Assembly: GCF_005491425.1 (NCBI RefSeq)
Contig: NZ_CP028083.1
Coordinates: 2,256,001 to 2,320,000 of the forward strand
Direction of reading: 5' to 3'
DNA length: 64,000 nucleotides
Source of the DNA: Lysinibacillus sp. SGAir0095
GTDB lineage: Bacteria > Bacillota > Bacilli > Bacillales_A > Planococcaceae
This document shows positions 26,548 to 35,230 of this stretch, one piece after another. Numbering within the stretch: position 1 is the stretch's first letter; each line of letters opens with the position of its first letter. Under the pieces are notes generated by a model. It saw only the letters and a list, made by a program, of their open reading frames with translations, was not told the origin of the DNA and searched no databases. The translations under genes were made by a program, and so were the position numbers.

Positions 26548-26868
26548 TTATAGAAAAAGAATATAGACATCCTCTCCTATAACCTCGACTTCGAAGGTTC
26601 TAACACACCCGCGGTCTGGCTCTTGTACTTTGCCTGTTGTAATATCAATTTTCCAATCGTGCATAGGACAGAATACGTGTTGCCCACTTACTATTCCTTC
26701 AACTAATACGCCACCTCTATGTGGACAGCGGTTTTCAATCGCATGAAAGTGATCATTGTTTAAACGGAATAGCGCAATTTCTAGTTCTCCAATACGAATT
26801 GTTTTCCCAAAACCCTTTGCAACTTCTTCAACCTTTACCACCTTTACACGTTCTGCAATTTTTTTCAT
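26548..26868 (-). CDS. nirD: Nitrite reductase small subunit (Rieske-type)
   Basis: The 106-residue protein carries a Rieske [2Fe-2S] motif, CPHRGG near residue 48 and CPMHDW near residue 67, in a NirD-type fold. It is the small subunit of the cytoplasmic NADH-dependent assimilatory nitrite reductase and partners NirB, whose stop codon lies 18 bp upstream. GGAGGG precedes the ATG. Unlike the E. coli protein, both Cys-His pairs of the cluster are kept. Confidence 0.95.
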   Translation of the reverse strand: MKKIAERVKVVKVEEVAKGFGKTIRIGELEIALFRLNNDHFHAIENRCPHRGGVLVEGIVSGQHVFCPMHDWKIDITTGKVQEPDRGCVRTFEVEVIGEDVYILFL

Positions 26869-26886
26869 TGCTTTCCCTCCAGTTTG

Positions 26887-29304
26887 TTATTGTTCTACTG
26901 TTACTTTTTCGAATAATTCATTTTTTAGCTTTTCACTTCCAATAATTTTCTTCCAAGGATCTTCTAGTACTGTAGCAGCAATATTAAGGCGTTCATTTAG
27001 CTCTTGACGCTGCTTAGGATCTTCCATAACCACCTTGATATTTTCCAAGCCCATTCTTTCTACCCATTTAGAAGTACGCTCTAAGTAAATACCTGTTTCC
27101 CGGTAATACTGGAAGTATGCTGATGCATATTCAATGACTTCTTCAGCCGTTTTTACCTTACCTAGAAGATCGGCTGAGCGAAGATGTGTTCCACCATTTC
27201 CTCCGACATACATCTCAAATCCACCTTCAACTCCAACAACTCCAAAATCCTTAATACCCGACTCCGCACAATTGCGCGGACACGCTGATACGGCCATTTT
27301 AAATTTATGTGGTGAACCGATACGTTCTAACCGTTTCTCTAAAGCAATTCCCAGACTCATAGAATCTTGGGTACCAAACCGGCAGAATGTTTCGCCTACA
27401 CATGTTTTAACGGTACGAAGGGTTTTCCCATATGCATATCCTGAAGGCATATCAAGCTCCTCCCACACCTTAGGTAAATCTTCTTTCTCTATCCCGAAGA
27501 TATCGATTCGTTGACCACCTGTAACTTTTAATAACTTCGCTTTATATTTATCTGCAACATCTGCGATTTTTCTTAATTGATCAGAGTTTGTTACCCCTCC
27601 ATACATTCTAGGCACAACACCGAAAGAACCATCTTTTTGAATGTTGGCATGTAAACGTTCGTTAACAAAGCGCGATTCATTCTCATCTTCATACTCAACC
27701 GGATGAATCATACCTAAATAATAATTCAAGGATGGTCTACATTTTGAACAACCTTCTAAAGTAGTCCAGCCTAAAACGTTCATTACTTCACGTGTATGCA
27801 TCAATTTTTTGTTACGAATTTCCTCTATTACCTCGTCTCGAGAAAGACTAGTGCAACCGCATAATGTCTCCTTCTGAAATTCAGGTTTGAAGCTTTCTCC
27901 TAATGTGATTTCGAGCAGCTCGGATATCATTGATTTACACCCACCACATGATCTTGATGCACTTGTACATGCTTTTATACCATCAACTGAGATGCAGCCT
28001 TGTTCGTGGATAGCCTGTACGATAGATCCTTTAGAAACTCCATTACATCCACAGATTATTTCTTCAGCATCCATTGTAGCAACAACACTTTCTTCTGCTT
28101 CACCACCTATTGGTTGCAGCAAACTTACTTTAACAGTATCTGAAATATCCGCCTGTTTTTTTATCATCGAAAAAAGGCGTGTACCTTCTCTACTATCACC
28201 AAACAACACCGCACCAACTATTTTTTTGCCATTAAATACTAACTTCTTATAAAGTGCATCCTGTTCATCAAAAATCCGTAATGCTTTTTTCTCGCCACCT
28301 TCGATAAACTCACCAGCCGAGAATACCTCTACGCCAGAAACTTTTAGTTGAGTTGATACTATTGAACCTTGATAGGGAGTAACATCTAACTCACAAATTG
28401 CTTGAGCAAGTACTTTTGATTGTTCGAAAAGTGGTGCAACTAGGCCATATGCAATTCCATTATGTTCTGCACACTCACCAACGGCATAGATATGTGGGAT
28501 GCTGGTTTGTAAATAATCATTAACAATAATTCCACGGTTCGTTGTCAGGCCAGCTTGTTGAGCTAGCTCGATATTCGGCTTAATTCCGGCTGCCATAACA
28601 ACTAAATCACAATCGATCTCCTCCCCATCAGAGAACTTTAATCGTTCGACTCTTTTTCCACCAGTGATTGCTGTAGTGTTTTTTTCTAACAAAAACCGCA
28701 TTCCTTGCCCCTCTAAGTCTGCTTTTAACAGAGAAGCCGCGGTGGCGTCCAATTGTCTATCCATTAAATTGTTGCCAAGATGTACAACAGTAACATCCAT
28801 ACCTAAATTCAATAAACCCCTTGCTGCCTCTAAACCTAATAATCCCCCACCGATTACCGCTGCCCTGTGATATTTTTTTGAAGCGTTCACCATTTCAACT
28901 GTATCTCTAATATCTCTAAATGTCGTAACCCCTTCTTTATCGTTCCCTGGAATTGGCAAAATAAAGGGTTTTGAGCCTGTTGCTATGATTAGTTCATCAT
29001 AAGGAATTGTTGTCCCGTTATTGGTAATTACATTTTTTTCTACTGTTTCAATGTGAATAGCTTTTTCACTTGTAAATAATTGAATATCATTTTGTGCGTA
29101 CCAAGACCAATCATTTAATGTAATATCTTCTACCGTCGTATCACCTTGTAACACTTTGGATAAAAGAATTCGGTTGTAATTTGGATATGGTTCTTCACCA
29201 ATTATCGCAATCTCGAATCTTTCTTTCGAAATTTTAAGTATTTCCTCAACAGTCTTTACACCCGCCATACCATTTCCTATAAGAACTAATCGTTTTTTGT
29301 TCAT
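26887..29304 (-). CDS. nirB: Assimilatory nitrite reductase large subunit
   Basis: The 805-residue enzyme reduces nitrite to ammonia with NADH. An N-terminal FAD domain starts with LVLIGNGMAGVKT, and the NAD-binding motif is VIGGGLLGLEAARGL. Two BFD-like [2Fe-2S] segments follow: CGCNGVSKG with CTSASRSCGGC, then CGCTSLSRDEV with CSKC. The C-terminal siroheme/[4Fe-4S] half has TCVGETFCRFG and SACPRNCAESGIKDFGVVG, where the four Cys bind the cluster and one bridges the siroheme. AAGGAGG precedes the ATG. It is the first gene of nirB-nirD-nirC-cobA, with a TnrA/GlnR-type box 55 bp before the start. The gene is called nasD in B. subtilis. Confidence 0.96.
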   Translation of the reverse strand: MNKKRLVLIGNGMAGVKTVEEILKISKERFEIAIIGEEPYPNYNRILLSKVLQGDTTVEDITLNDWSWYAQNDIQLFTSEKAIHIETVEKNVITNNGTTIPYDELIIATGSKPFILPIPGNDKEGVTTFRDIRDTVEMVNASKKYHRAAVIGGGLLGLEAARGLLNLGMDVTVVHLGNNLMDRQLDATAASLLKADLEGQGMRFLLEKNTTAITGGKRVERLKFSDGEEIDCDLVVMAAGIKPNIELAQQAGLTTNRGIIVNDYLQTSIPHIYAVGECAEHNGIAYGLVAPLFEQSKVLAQAICELDVTPYQGSIVSTQLKVSGVEVFSAGEFIEGGEKKALRIFDEQDALYKKLVFNGKKIVGAVLFGDSREGTRLFSMIKKQADISDTVKVSLLQPIGGEAEESVVATMDAEEIICGCNGVSKGSIVQAIHEQGCISVDGIKACTSASRSCGGCKSMISELLEITLGESFKPEFQKETLCGCTSLSRDEVIEEIRNKKLMHTREVMNVLGWTTLEGCSKCRPSLNYYLGMIHPVEYEDENESRFVNERLHANIQKDGSFGVVPRMYGGVTNSDQLRKIADVADKYKAKLLKVTGGQRIDIFGIEKEDLPKVWEELDMPSGYAYGKTLRTVKTCVGETFCRFGTQDSMSLGIALEKRLERIGSPHKFKMAVSACPRNCAESGIKDFGVVGVEGGFEMYVGGNGGTHLRSADLLGKVKTAEEVIEYASAYFQYYRETGIYLERTSKWVERMGLENIKVVMEDPKQRQELNERLNIAATVLEDPWKKIIGSEKLKNELFEKVTVEQ

Positions 29305-29358
29305 AAATAATCCTCCTTGAAAACGAATTTGATTTGACAGAAAATTCTAAAACCTATA

Positions 29359-29375
29359 TGTCAGATAATATCACA
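29359..29375. promoter_or_regulatory. TnrA/GlnR-type box upstream of nirB
   Basis: TGTCAGATAATATCACA fits the nitrogen-regulator consensus TGTNANAWWWTMTNACA at every fixed position. It lies 55 bp upstream of the nirB ATG. A -10 candidate TAGAAT (29349-29344 on the minus strand) is so close that the box would overlap the -35 of that promoter; the true start may lie further down. Confidence 0.65.
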
Positions 29376-29483
29376 TAAGATGTATTTGTAAAGCATCTTT
29401 TGGATATTTTTTTTAGTATACGCTTACATAAATTCACATCCCTCACTAAAATATAAAATAATAACGAGGTTTCTGTAATTTTG

Positions 29484-29500
29484 TGTTAGTTTTTTTAACA
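29484..29500. promoter_or_regulatory. TnrA/GlnR-type box upstream of the uroporphyrinogen-III synthase gene
   Basis: TGTTAGTTTTTTTAACA has the TGTNA-N7-TNACA core of TnrA/GlnR sites, within the longer palindrome TTGTGTTA-n7-TAACACAA. Its centre is about 52 bp before the start predicted from the -10 TAGAAT at 29532-29537, the spacing of TnrA-activated promoters. Confidence 0.5.
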
Positions 29501-29562
29501 CAAGTTCTTTTCTTTGCAATTTCTGTTAATATAGAATTATTAAATAGTGAGGAGAATGTAAG

Positions 29563-30378
29563 ATGGGTGGATTAGATCACAAGTGCATAGCTTTATTAGG
29601 AACAAGAAAAATAGATGAACAAACGAATATTATTAATCAGCTTGGCGGAACTGCCGTACACCGCCCAGCTCAAGGAACGGTATTTTTTGATTCTAGTTTT
29701 ATAGGAACAGAAATTAAAGAGATTGTAAGTGGTAAATTCGAATGGATAATTTTCACAACAGGAATTGGAATTGAGAAATTATTTGAGGTCGCTAAAGAAA
29801 TGGACTATGAAGAGGATCTTCAAGCAGCCCTTGAAAAGATGAAGATTGCTATTCGAGGATATAAGTCAGCTAATTCATTGAAAAAAAGAGGCTTAGTACC
29901 CATTGTCAGGGATGATGATGGAAGTATTTCAGGGTTAATCCGTCAAATGCAGACTTATCATTTAAAAGATAAGACTGTTGCAGTGCAACTTTACGGCGAT
30001 CCCGCTGTCGAACTCATGAACTGGTTAAAAGAACAACAGGCAAATTATCAAGAAATAATTCCTTATCAACATATTCCCCCTAAAAAGGAAATATTGGAGC
30101 AATTAATGCATGAAATACTAACAAATGAAGTCCATGCGGTTAGTTTCACAAGCATTCAACAGGTCCGCTTTCTTTTCAAACTTGCAGTTGAACGCAATCA
30201 AAAATTTGAACTTCTGAACGCTTTCGAAAATCATGTATTAGCCCTTCCTGTTGGAAAAGTTACTGGAAAGGCATTACAAGACCGAGGGGTAAAAAGAATG
30301 ATTATTCCTCAAGATGAAAGAATTGGTAGTGCCCTAATGACATTAAATAAATATTATAAGGATTCTGTTATAGATTAG
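29563..30378 (+). CDS. hemD: Uroporphyrinogen-III synthase
   Basis: The 271-residue protein has the two-domain HemD fold. It contains the N-terminal LLGTRKIDEQTNIINQLGG, the segment FEWIIFTTGIGIE (usual motif: FTSxNGV), the domain link HLKDKTVAVQLYGDP, and the second-domain HAVSFTSIQQV. HemD closes and isomerises hydroxymethylbilane to uroporphyrinogen III, the substrate of the CobA encoded across the intergenic region. The position divergent from nirB, not inside a hemAXCDBL operon, suggests a copy dedicated to siroheme for nitrite reduction. GTGAGGAG lies before ATG 29563. Confidence 0.88.
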   Translation: MGGLDHKCIALLGTRKIDEQTNIINQLGGTAVHRPAQGTVFFDSSFIGTEIKEIVSGKFEWIIFTTGIGIEKLFEVAKEMDYEEDLQAALEKMKIAIRGYKSANSLKKRGLVPIVRDDDGSISGLIRQMQTYHLKDKTVAVQLYGDPAVELMNWLKEQQANYQEIIPYQHIPPKKEILEQLMHEILTNEVHAVSFTSIQQVRFLFKLAVERNQKFELLNAFENHVLALPVGKVTGKALQDRGVKRMIIPQDERIGSALMTLNKYYKDSVID

Positions 30379-30399
30379 AAAAACAAGTTTTAAAGTTCC

Positions 30400-30436
30400 A
30401 GGCTATTTCGTATAGGTATTACGAAATAGCCTTCTC
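30400..30436 (+). terminator. Terminator of the hemD-type gene
   Basis: AGGCTATTTCGTA and TACGAAATAGCCT form a perfect 13-bp stem with a 7-nt loop, 22 bp after the stop, followed by a T/C tail. Confidence 0.85.
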
Positions 30437-30563
30437 TTATTTTGATACTAAAAATATAAGGTTTTGGTATATTTATTTTATTTATCTATTTACAATTTTC
30501 TGTCTTCTACAATTAAATTAGCTTCATAGAATGTAAGTATATTTAGTTGAAGGGAGATAAGTT

Positions 30564-30782
30564 ATGTTCGCAGTTCATTTCTATGAAAGAAACTCACTAT
30601 TTATCAGCAAATTATTAAATGAGGTTCCTGTAATTGGTTCTGAAATCAAATTAAAGGGTCGTAAAGGAATCATTACAGGTGTATCTGAAATCGAGGAGAA
30701 CAAATACCACGTTCAAATTGAACTAGAAGCTATTAAGAAAATTCCTTTAGTTAGTGCTGTTGACAAAAAGAAAAGAAAATAA
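30564..30782 (+). CDS. Small conserved-looking protein, function unknown
   Basis: The 72-residue protein is mixed alpha/beta with a basic tail (DKKKRK). Its central KLKGRKGIITGVSEIEENKYHVQIELE looks like a small beta-barrel of the KOW/SH3 kind. GAAGGGAG lies 6 nt before the ATG and a terminator lies 16 bp after the stop, so it is an independent transcription unit. No family is recognised with certainty. Confidence 0.75.
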   Translation: MFAVHFYERNSLFISKLLNEVPVIGSEIKLKGRKGIITGVSEIEENKYHVQIELEAIKKIPLVSAVDKKKRK

Positions 30783-30798
30783 TGCAATGCCATTACAG

Positions 30799-30830
30799 CC
30801 ACTTTTGCATAATTCAAAAGTGGTTATTTT
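30799..30830 (+). terminator. Terminator of the 72-residue protein gene
   Basis: CCACTTTTG and CAAAAGTGG make a 9-bp stem with a 7-nt loop, then TTATTTTTT. Confidence 0.85.
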
Positions 30831-31364
30831 TTATTTATTATTACTCGCATCTTCAATGATCCAATCAGCAGCTGAAGAAAGATCCGGAAAGATAGCATCT
30901 GCAAGCGGATCACTTTCCCCTAGAAATACCGTTTTGGTTCCAGCTTTTTTCCCAGCTTGGATGTCTGTATCCGTATCCCCAACCATATATGAGTTTGATA
31001 AATTTATCTCATACTTTCCCCCTAAATCTTCAATCATTTTACTACCAGGCTTTCGACATGCACACCCAGCTTTTGGCTTGTGTGGACAAAAAGCAACGTC
31101 ATGAATTGTTGCACCTGTTTTCTTCAATTCATTGATCATATGTTCATGGATTTTGATAAGTTGAGCTTCTCTCATAAAACCAAGACCTACTCCACCTTGA
31201 TTGGTTACAACAAATACATAGTCAAAATAACCGTTTAACTTATTTATGGCTTCAGGTACTCCTGGCAAAAAATAAAAGTCATTTGGCTTATTAACAAATT
31301 TTACACGATTTGTTAAAACCTCATTAATTACACCATCACGATCTAAAAACACAGCCTTCTTCAA
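30831..31364 (-). CDS. HAD-IIIA phosphatase, D-glycero-D-manno-heptose-1,7-bisphosphate 7-phosphatase type (GmhB-like)
   Basis: The 177-residue HAD enzyme begins with the nucleophile motif FLDRDGVIN and has the VVTNQGGVG motif II. A zinc-binding loop of GmhB/HisB-N type is CPHKPKAGCACRKP, and the acidic motif is VGDTDTDIQAG. In Gram-negatives GmhB serves lipopolysaccharide heptose; in Gram-positives such enzymes act on nucleotide-activated heptoses of surface glycans or on other sugar phosphates. No other heptose gene is near, so the substrate is open. The stop is just past the facing terminator, and it is 6 bp downstream of the membrane-protein gene. Confidence 0.88.
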   Translation of the reverse strand: MKKAVFLDRDGVINEVLTNRVKFVNKPNDFYFLPGVPEAINKLNGYFDYVFVVTNQGGVGLGFMREAQLIKIHEHMINELKKTGATIHDVAFCPHKPKAGCACRKPGSKMIEDLGGKYEINLSNSYMVGDTDTDIQAGKKAGTKTVFLGESDPLADAIFPDLSSAADWIIEDASNNK

Positions 31365-31370
31365 AAGTAG

Positions 31371-31856
31371 TCACACCCTTTTATTTAGTTCTCTATTTTT
31401 ACTAAGTTCGCCAACTAATTTTTGAACTTTAACGGTAAGCTTATTTTTCAACAAATATGATTTCGCTTTATTGGAAGTACTATTTATTCTTCTTGCGATT
31501 TGGGATGGAATTGATTTAATTTCTATCGTTTTTATCTTTTTCGCTAAATATATAATATTCCCTTTTATTTCACGGCCATTTTCCATTATTTCTACTGTCA
31601 ATGTCTCTACAAGAGTAACAAGCCAAACTGTTATAAGGAGCATCACGATAACTAGATCAAGTAGTTGTTCGATTAGCCCGGTATGATCGATTGTAAAAAT
31701 AATTTTAAATAAGAAGAAAACCACCCCAGACCCAATACTGACAGAAGCATTATAAAGAATGTAGTTGTAAGAGATTTTTGTCCCCAAATAATACATAACA
31801 AGGGCGATTGATATCATCATCAACAAGCATATTAGCAATAAATATGGATAACTCAT
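31371..31856 (-). CDS. Hypothetical membrane protein
   Basis: The 161-residue protein has three hydrophobic helices in its first 85 residues (starting MSYPYLLLICLLMMISIALVMYY) and a strongly basic cytoplasmic tail rich in Lys/Arg, ending NRELNKRV. GAGGTGA stands before the ATG. The GmhB-like gene follows after 6 bp, so the two form an operon. No family is recognised. Confidence 0.7.
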   Translation of the reverse strand: MSYPYLLLICLLMMISIALVMYYLGTKISYNYILYNASVSIGSGVVFFLFKIIFTIDHTGLIEQLLDLVIVMLLITVWLVTLVETLTVEIMENGREIKGNIIYLAKKIKTIEIKSIPSQIARRINSTSNKAKSYLLKNKLTVKVQKLVGELSKNRELNKRV

Positions 31857-32136
31857 TACTTCACCTCATTTTTCCATTTACTTAAACTATTGACTAAAAA
31901 ATGGATTTTAATTCAAAAGATGGTAAAGGCATAAAGCAATTCTGGTAAAAAATTTTCAATTTAGTTACATTATTCTTGCTGTTCTTACACAAAATACGAA
32001 TTGTGATGAGTGAATCCTTATGTCACTTTTTCTATTGGGAAATGTAACAGATAGAAAAGATAATAAGGTGGTGAATTTTTTATTCTTTTCACTTCCCTAT
32101 CCACTACAAAAAATCAAATACTTAGGAGTGTGTACA

Positions 32137-32778
32137 TTGAAAAAACAAAATAAACTATGGCTTTATTTCCTTGCAGGTGTTCTTTCTTTAGGTGTATTCG
32201 GTACAAGCCTTTCTCCAGCCTCTGCACATGGAGATATGCACAAATTTCACGAAGAGTACGATCAATTAGATGACGAGACAAAAGCAAAAGTAGATGAAGT
32301 TTTAACTTCGCTAAAAGGCGATTTAAAAGGAATGGGGATAGAAATCCCACAAAATAAATTCCATGAACAAATGGAAAACTTAGATGAAGAGACAAAAGCA
32401 AAAGTAAAAGAAATCTTTAACCAATTAAAAGAAAACAAAATCTCAAAAGAAGACGCTGATAAAAAGCTGGCAGAACTTGGGGTAGACCCCCCAGAGCATA
32501 AGGAATGCAAAATTTTCGAAAACCTAGATGATGCAACAAAGGAAAAAGCTAAAGCAATTTATAAAGATAAAAAAGAAGGTAAAATTACCAAAGAAGAAGC
32601 ACATAAAAAACTTGCTAAACTCGGAATTGAAATACCAAAACATCCAATGCATGAAAGCTTTGATAAGTTGGACAATGCAACTAAAATAAAAGTAAAAGAA
32701 CGTGTAGAACAGGCGAAGGCCGACCTTGAACAACTAGGTGTAAGTCTCCCTAAAAAATTCGAATTCTCAACTGAGTAG
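32137..32778 (+). CDS. Secreted protein of four helical tandem repeats
   Basis: Read from TTG 32137 (AGGAG 8 nt upstream), the protein is 213 residues with a signal peptide ending at SPASA-HG. The rest is four repeats of 40-50 residues, each with an Fxx.LDxxTKxKxKE-type helix, a charged second helix (KISKEDADKKLAELG; KITKEEAHKKLAKLG) and an LGxxxP turn. It is very rich in Lys and Glu. No family is recognised. It may be a secreted metal- or polyanion-binding protein or a chaperone-like scaffold. An in-frame ATG 39 codons upstream would put a non-signal sequence first and is rejected. Confidence 0.8.
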   Translation: MKKQNKLWLYFLAGVLSLGVFGTSLSPASAHGDMHKFHEEYDQLDDETKAKVDEVLTSLKGDLKGMGIEIPQNKFHEQMENLDEETKAKVKEIFNQLKENKISKEDADKKLAELGVDPPEHKECKIFENLDDATKEKAKAIYKDKKEGKITKEEAHKKLAKLGIEIPKHPMHESFDKLDNATKIKVKERVEQAKADLEQLGVSLPKKFEFSTE

Positions 32779-32873
32779 TTAATCCGCGGTATTCTCTTTA
32801 TGAGGATACCGTCTTATTTTACTTATGAAACACAAATTCACCAGGGTAGTTCGAACGGGTGTCTATTGACCAC

Positions 32874-32901
32874 AAAAAAAGCGGGTATTTAATACCCACT
32901 C
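32874..32901 (-). terminator. Terminator of the DUF378 gene
   Basis: GGGTATT-T-AATACCC (32883-32897) with flanking pairs ends in seven Ts on the minus strand, 13 bp after the stop codon. Confidence 0.8.
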
Positions 32902-32913
32902 AGATTAAAAGCT

Positions 32914-33324
32914 TTACACTAGGTTATTCTTATCGCCTTTTCCATCATTATCATATAATTCTGTAGCTCGATTGTTTTGAACTTCTGGATAACTGCCTGT
33001 TTGCTCGATGTCTGTAGTACGAGTTTTCTGTACTTCATCGAAATCAGCTTCTTCACCAAATTCAGTTTGATAATTCATATTTGTATAGGCATTGCTATGG
33101 TTGTTATTAGCAATTTCTACATCATCTTCGTCATATGCCTTAAAAAGTAATGGGATGCTGAGTAATCCAGCTAGCCCAACTAAACTATATACAATTCTTG
33201 ATAAAGCTGAGTCCTGGCCTCCGAATAGGACTGCAACAAGATCAAATTGGAAGAGTCCGATTAACCCCCAATTAATAGCACCTACTATGACAAGAACTAA
33301 TGCAATTCGATATACTATTCCCAT
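32914..33324 (-). CDS. DUF378-domain membrane protein with acidic tail
   Basis: The first 60 of 136 residues match DUF378: a helix with VIVGAINWGLIGLFQFDLVAVLFGG and a second helix, IVYSLVGLAGLLSIPLLF. The tail of about 75 residues, absent in the plain 70-residue family members, is acidic and Asn/Thr-rich. It has two similar stretches, EVQKTRTTDIEQTGSYP and EVQNNRATELYDNDGK. GGAGGG precedes the ATG. The role is unknown; the tail faces the cytoplasm if the two helices form a hairpin. Confidence 0.85.
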   Translation of the reverse strand: MGIVYRIALVLVIVGAINWGLIGLFQFDLVAVLFGGQDSALSRIVYSLVGLAGLLSIPLLFKAYDEDDVEIANNNHSNAYTNMNYQTEFGEEADFDEVQKTRTTDIEQTGSYPEVQNNRATELYDNDGKGDKNNLV

Positions 33325-33535
33325 ATTACCCTCCTACAGTGTTTTATTTTGGGTACACAACCTTCTTACTATTGTGTTTCATTATCTTTTGCATTTTATT
33401 TGAATTTATACATTGAGCATGTATATTTCCAAATTCACGTTCATATCATAAAATATAATGAAACTCATTTGCCCAAAATCTTGTCTCTAGCTTGTAAGTA
33501 TGTAAAGGGTTTTGTATTAGAAGGGACGATAAATA

Positions 33536-34186
33536 ATGATTATCAAACAAAGGTTATTAAAGAAAAATGATGTAGTATGGTGTAAAGCATCCGATAGTAC
33601 GACACAGGTACTATCAAAGCTGAAGGAATCTGGATATCGTTGTATCCCCATTTTAGATAATAACGGTCAAAAGTTTGTCGGAAATGCATATAAAGTTTCG
33701 ATTCTCGAGCATATGTTAGATCATGAAAAAGAAGAAGTATCTATTCAAGAATTGGCACGAGATCAAGACGGAACAATTTACGAAGAAAGTTCATTTTTTG
33801 AAAGCTTTTTTTCTATCAAACGCTTGCCCTATCTCGCTGTTCTTGATGAAGAGCAAAATTTTGTAGGAATACTGACTCATTCCAAGGTATTTGAATTACT
33901 TGAAGAAGCTTGGGGATACAAAACTGGAAGCTGTGCATTAACGATTGCTTTACCTGATACAGAAGGAATATTGGCAAAAGTCTTAACATTAGTAAAGAAA
34001 AAAACTTCTGTGCATAGCGTTTTTACAATCGATGATGATAACTGGTATTTAAGAAGAGTCATCCTTACTTTAGGAAAAGATGCACACCAAACGACAATCA
34101 AAGAAATTGAAGAATTACTTCATAAAGTCGGTGCTCGGTTAATCGATGTTGAGGTTTTTAACAAAGATAGATTTTCAAAAGAATAA
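33536..34186 (+). CDS. cbpA: CBS-pair protein with C-terminal ACT-like domain, probable c-di-AMP-binding CbpA
   Basis: The 216-residue protein has two CBS motifs in the first 125 residues (SDSTTQVLSKLKESGYRCIPILDNNGQKFVGNAY was split by eye; the second is KRLPYLAVLDEEQNFVGILT). A C-terminal ACT-like domain then starts CALTIALPDTEGILAKVLTLV. This layout and length match CbpA, the c-di-AMP receptor described in Listeria. It probably links c-di-AMP to stress signalling in the cytoplasm. GAAGGGACG is the ribosome site before ATG 33536. It is monocistronic. Confidence 0.75.
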   Translation: MIIKQRLLKKNDVVWCKASDSTTQVLSKLKESGYRCIPILDNNGQKFVGNAYKVSILEHMLDHEKEEVSIQELARDQDGTIYEESSFFESFFSIKRLPYLAVLDEEQNFVGILTHSKVFELLEEAWGYKTGSCALTIALPDTEGILAKVLTLVKKKTSVHSVFTIDDDNWYLRRVILTLGKDAHQTTIKEIEELLHKVGARLIDVEVFNKDRFSKE

Positions 34187-34210
34187 ACAATTCCATTTAA
34201 CCCAGAATAA

Positions 34211-34250
34211 AAAAACGCGATTTGGACCATCTAGCTCCAATCGCGTTTTT
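34211..34250. terminator. Bidirectional terminator between cbpA-like gene and carbonic anhydrase
   Basis: ACGCGATT-t-GGA pairs with TCCAATCGCGT, with A-runs on one side and T-runs on the other, so it works for both converging genes. Confidence 0.9.
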
Positions 34251-34254
34251 AAAC

Positions 34255-35091
34255 TTAATTTAAACTAAATTTATATACATCTCGACCATTTAGTTCTTGA
34301 ATTGGACGATTATTTTGTAAGAAAATCGAACTGAATCGGTTAATTTGTTCATTTGACATTTCAATAGGCTGCTCTAAAATAAACCAGTTCACACCTTCTG
34401 TGCATGGTGGTGCTGTTAAAGAGCCCATATATTGATAAACACTTTTTTGCTCGGGTAACAGTAATTGCAAGTCAACCGGATTTTTCAATACTTTTGCTGC
34501 TTCAGTACCATTAGTAGGAATCTCATCCCACATTTCTGCAAGGACTTGATTTTCTTCTCCACTTTCGATGAACAATCCAATTATAGCTAATTCTCCCTCT
34601 TCCGATTTGTGATATATGTGAGCTTCCATATCAAAATATTGCCCATTTAACTGATGCTCACTTGGAGAATGGAAATGGATTCCTGTTAAATTATACTTTT
34701 TGTCATTTATCAATAAAGAATTTTCAGGTGTTGTTGAATTTGCTTCAATTGTATGCCCTTTATTTTCAACTGTAAAAATGGCCTGATCATAGTTAAGTGA
34801 TATCTGTTCAGCTAGTTTTACTGCTTCCTGTTGATCTGCAGTATCTTTAATTTCTATGTTAATTGGCGATTGTAGTTCACCTTTCCCACACGCTTCATAA
34901 TCTGAATTCACATTCATCCATTGTTCAGGTCCGGTTTCACCTGTATACGACCAATAGACACCCGTTGCTGTTAATTGTTCTTTGTCTTCCACAGGTGCTT
35001 GTTCTGTCGTATCAATTGCAAAGTATCCGATAATACCTACTCCTGCTACAACAGCAATTGATAAAATGGCATAGATGTAATTTTTACGCAT
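34255..35091 (-). CDS. Alpha-class carbonic anhydrase, extracytoplasmic
   Basis: The 278-residue enzyme hydrates CO2 outside the membrane. A membrane anchor or signal (about residues 5-23) is followed by the alpha-CA domain. Zinc ligands are His 139, His 141 and His 158 in GIHFHSPSEH and MEAHIYH, with the 2/17 spacing of bacterial members. The active-site Thr is in SLTAPPCTEGVNW. The Cys in ACGKGE and APPC would form the usual disulfide. Helix and strand signature QSPINIE is also present. It is monocistronic and shares a terminator with the convergent cbpA-like gene. Confidence 0.95.
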   Translation of the reverse strand: MRKNYIYAILSIAVVAGVGIIGYFAIDTTEQAPVEDKEQLTATGVYWSYTGETGPEQWMNVNSDYEACGKGELQSPINIEIKDTADQQEAVKLAEQISLNYDQAIFTVENKGHTIEANSTTPENSLLINDKKYNLTGIHFHSPSEHQLNGQYFDMEAHIYHKSEEGELAIIGLFIESGEENQVLAEMWDEIPTNGTEAAKVLKNPVDLQLLLPEQKSVYQYMGSLTAPPCTEGVNWFILEQPIEMSNEQINRFSSIFLQNNRPIQELNGRDVYKFSLN

Positions 35092-35230
35092 GATAATTTA
35101 TCTCCTTTTATAATCTCTTTTCTATAAAGTTAGCCAATTATCACATATTTCTATTCACTTTCAAGGAATTAATCCATTTGTTTTTGACAAATAAAACGCC
35201 CAACTTTGTATTGAGCGTTAAAGATTAGAT

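Noticed and set aside
26721..28252. Several plus-strand frames of 70-126 codons inside nirD/nirB
   Set aside because: They are antisense shadows of strongly coding genes and have no ribosome sites.
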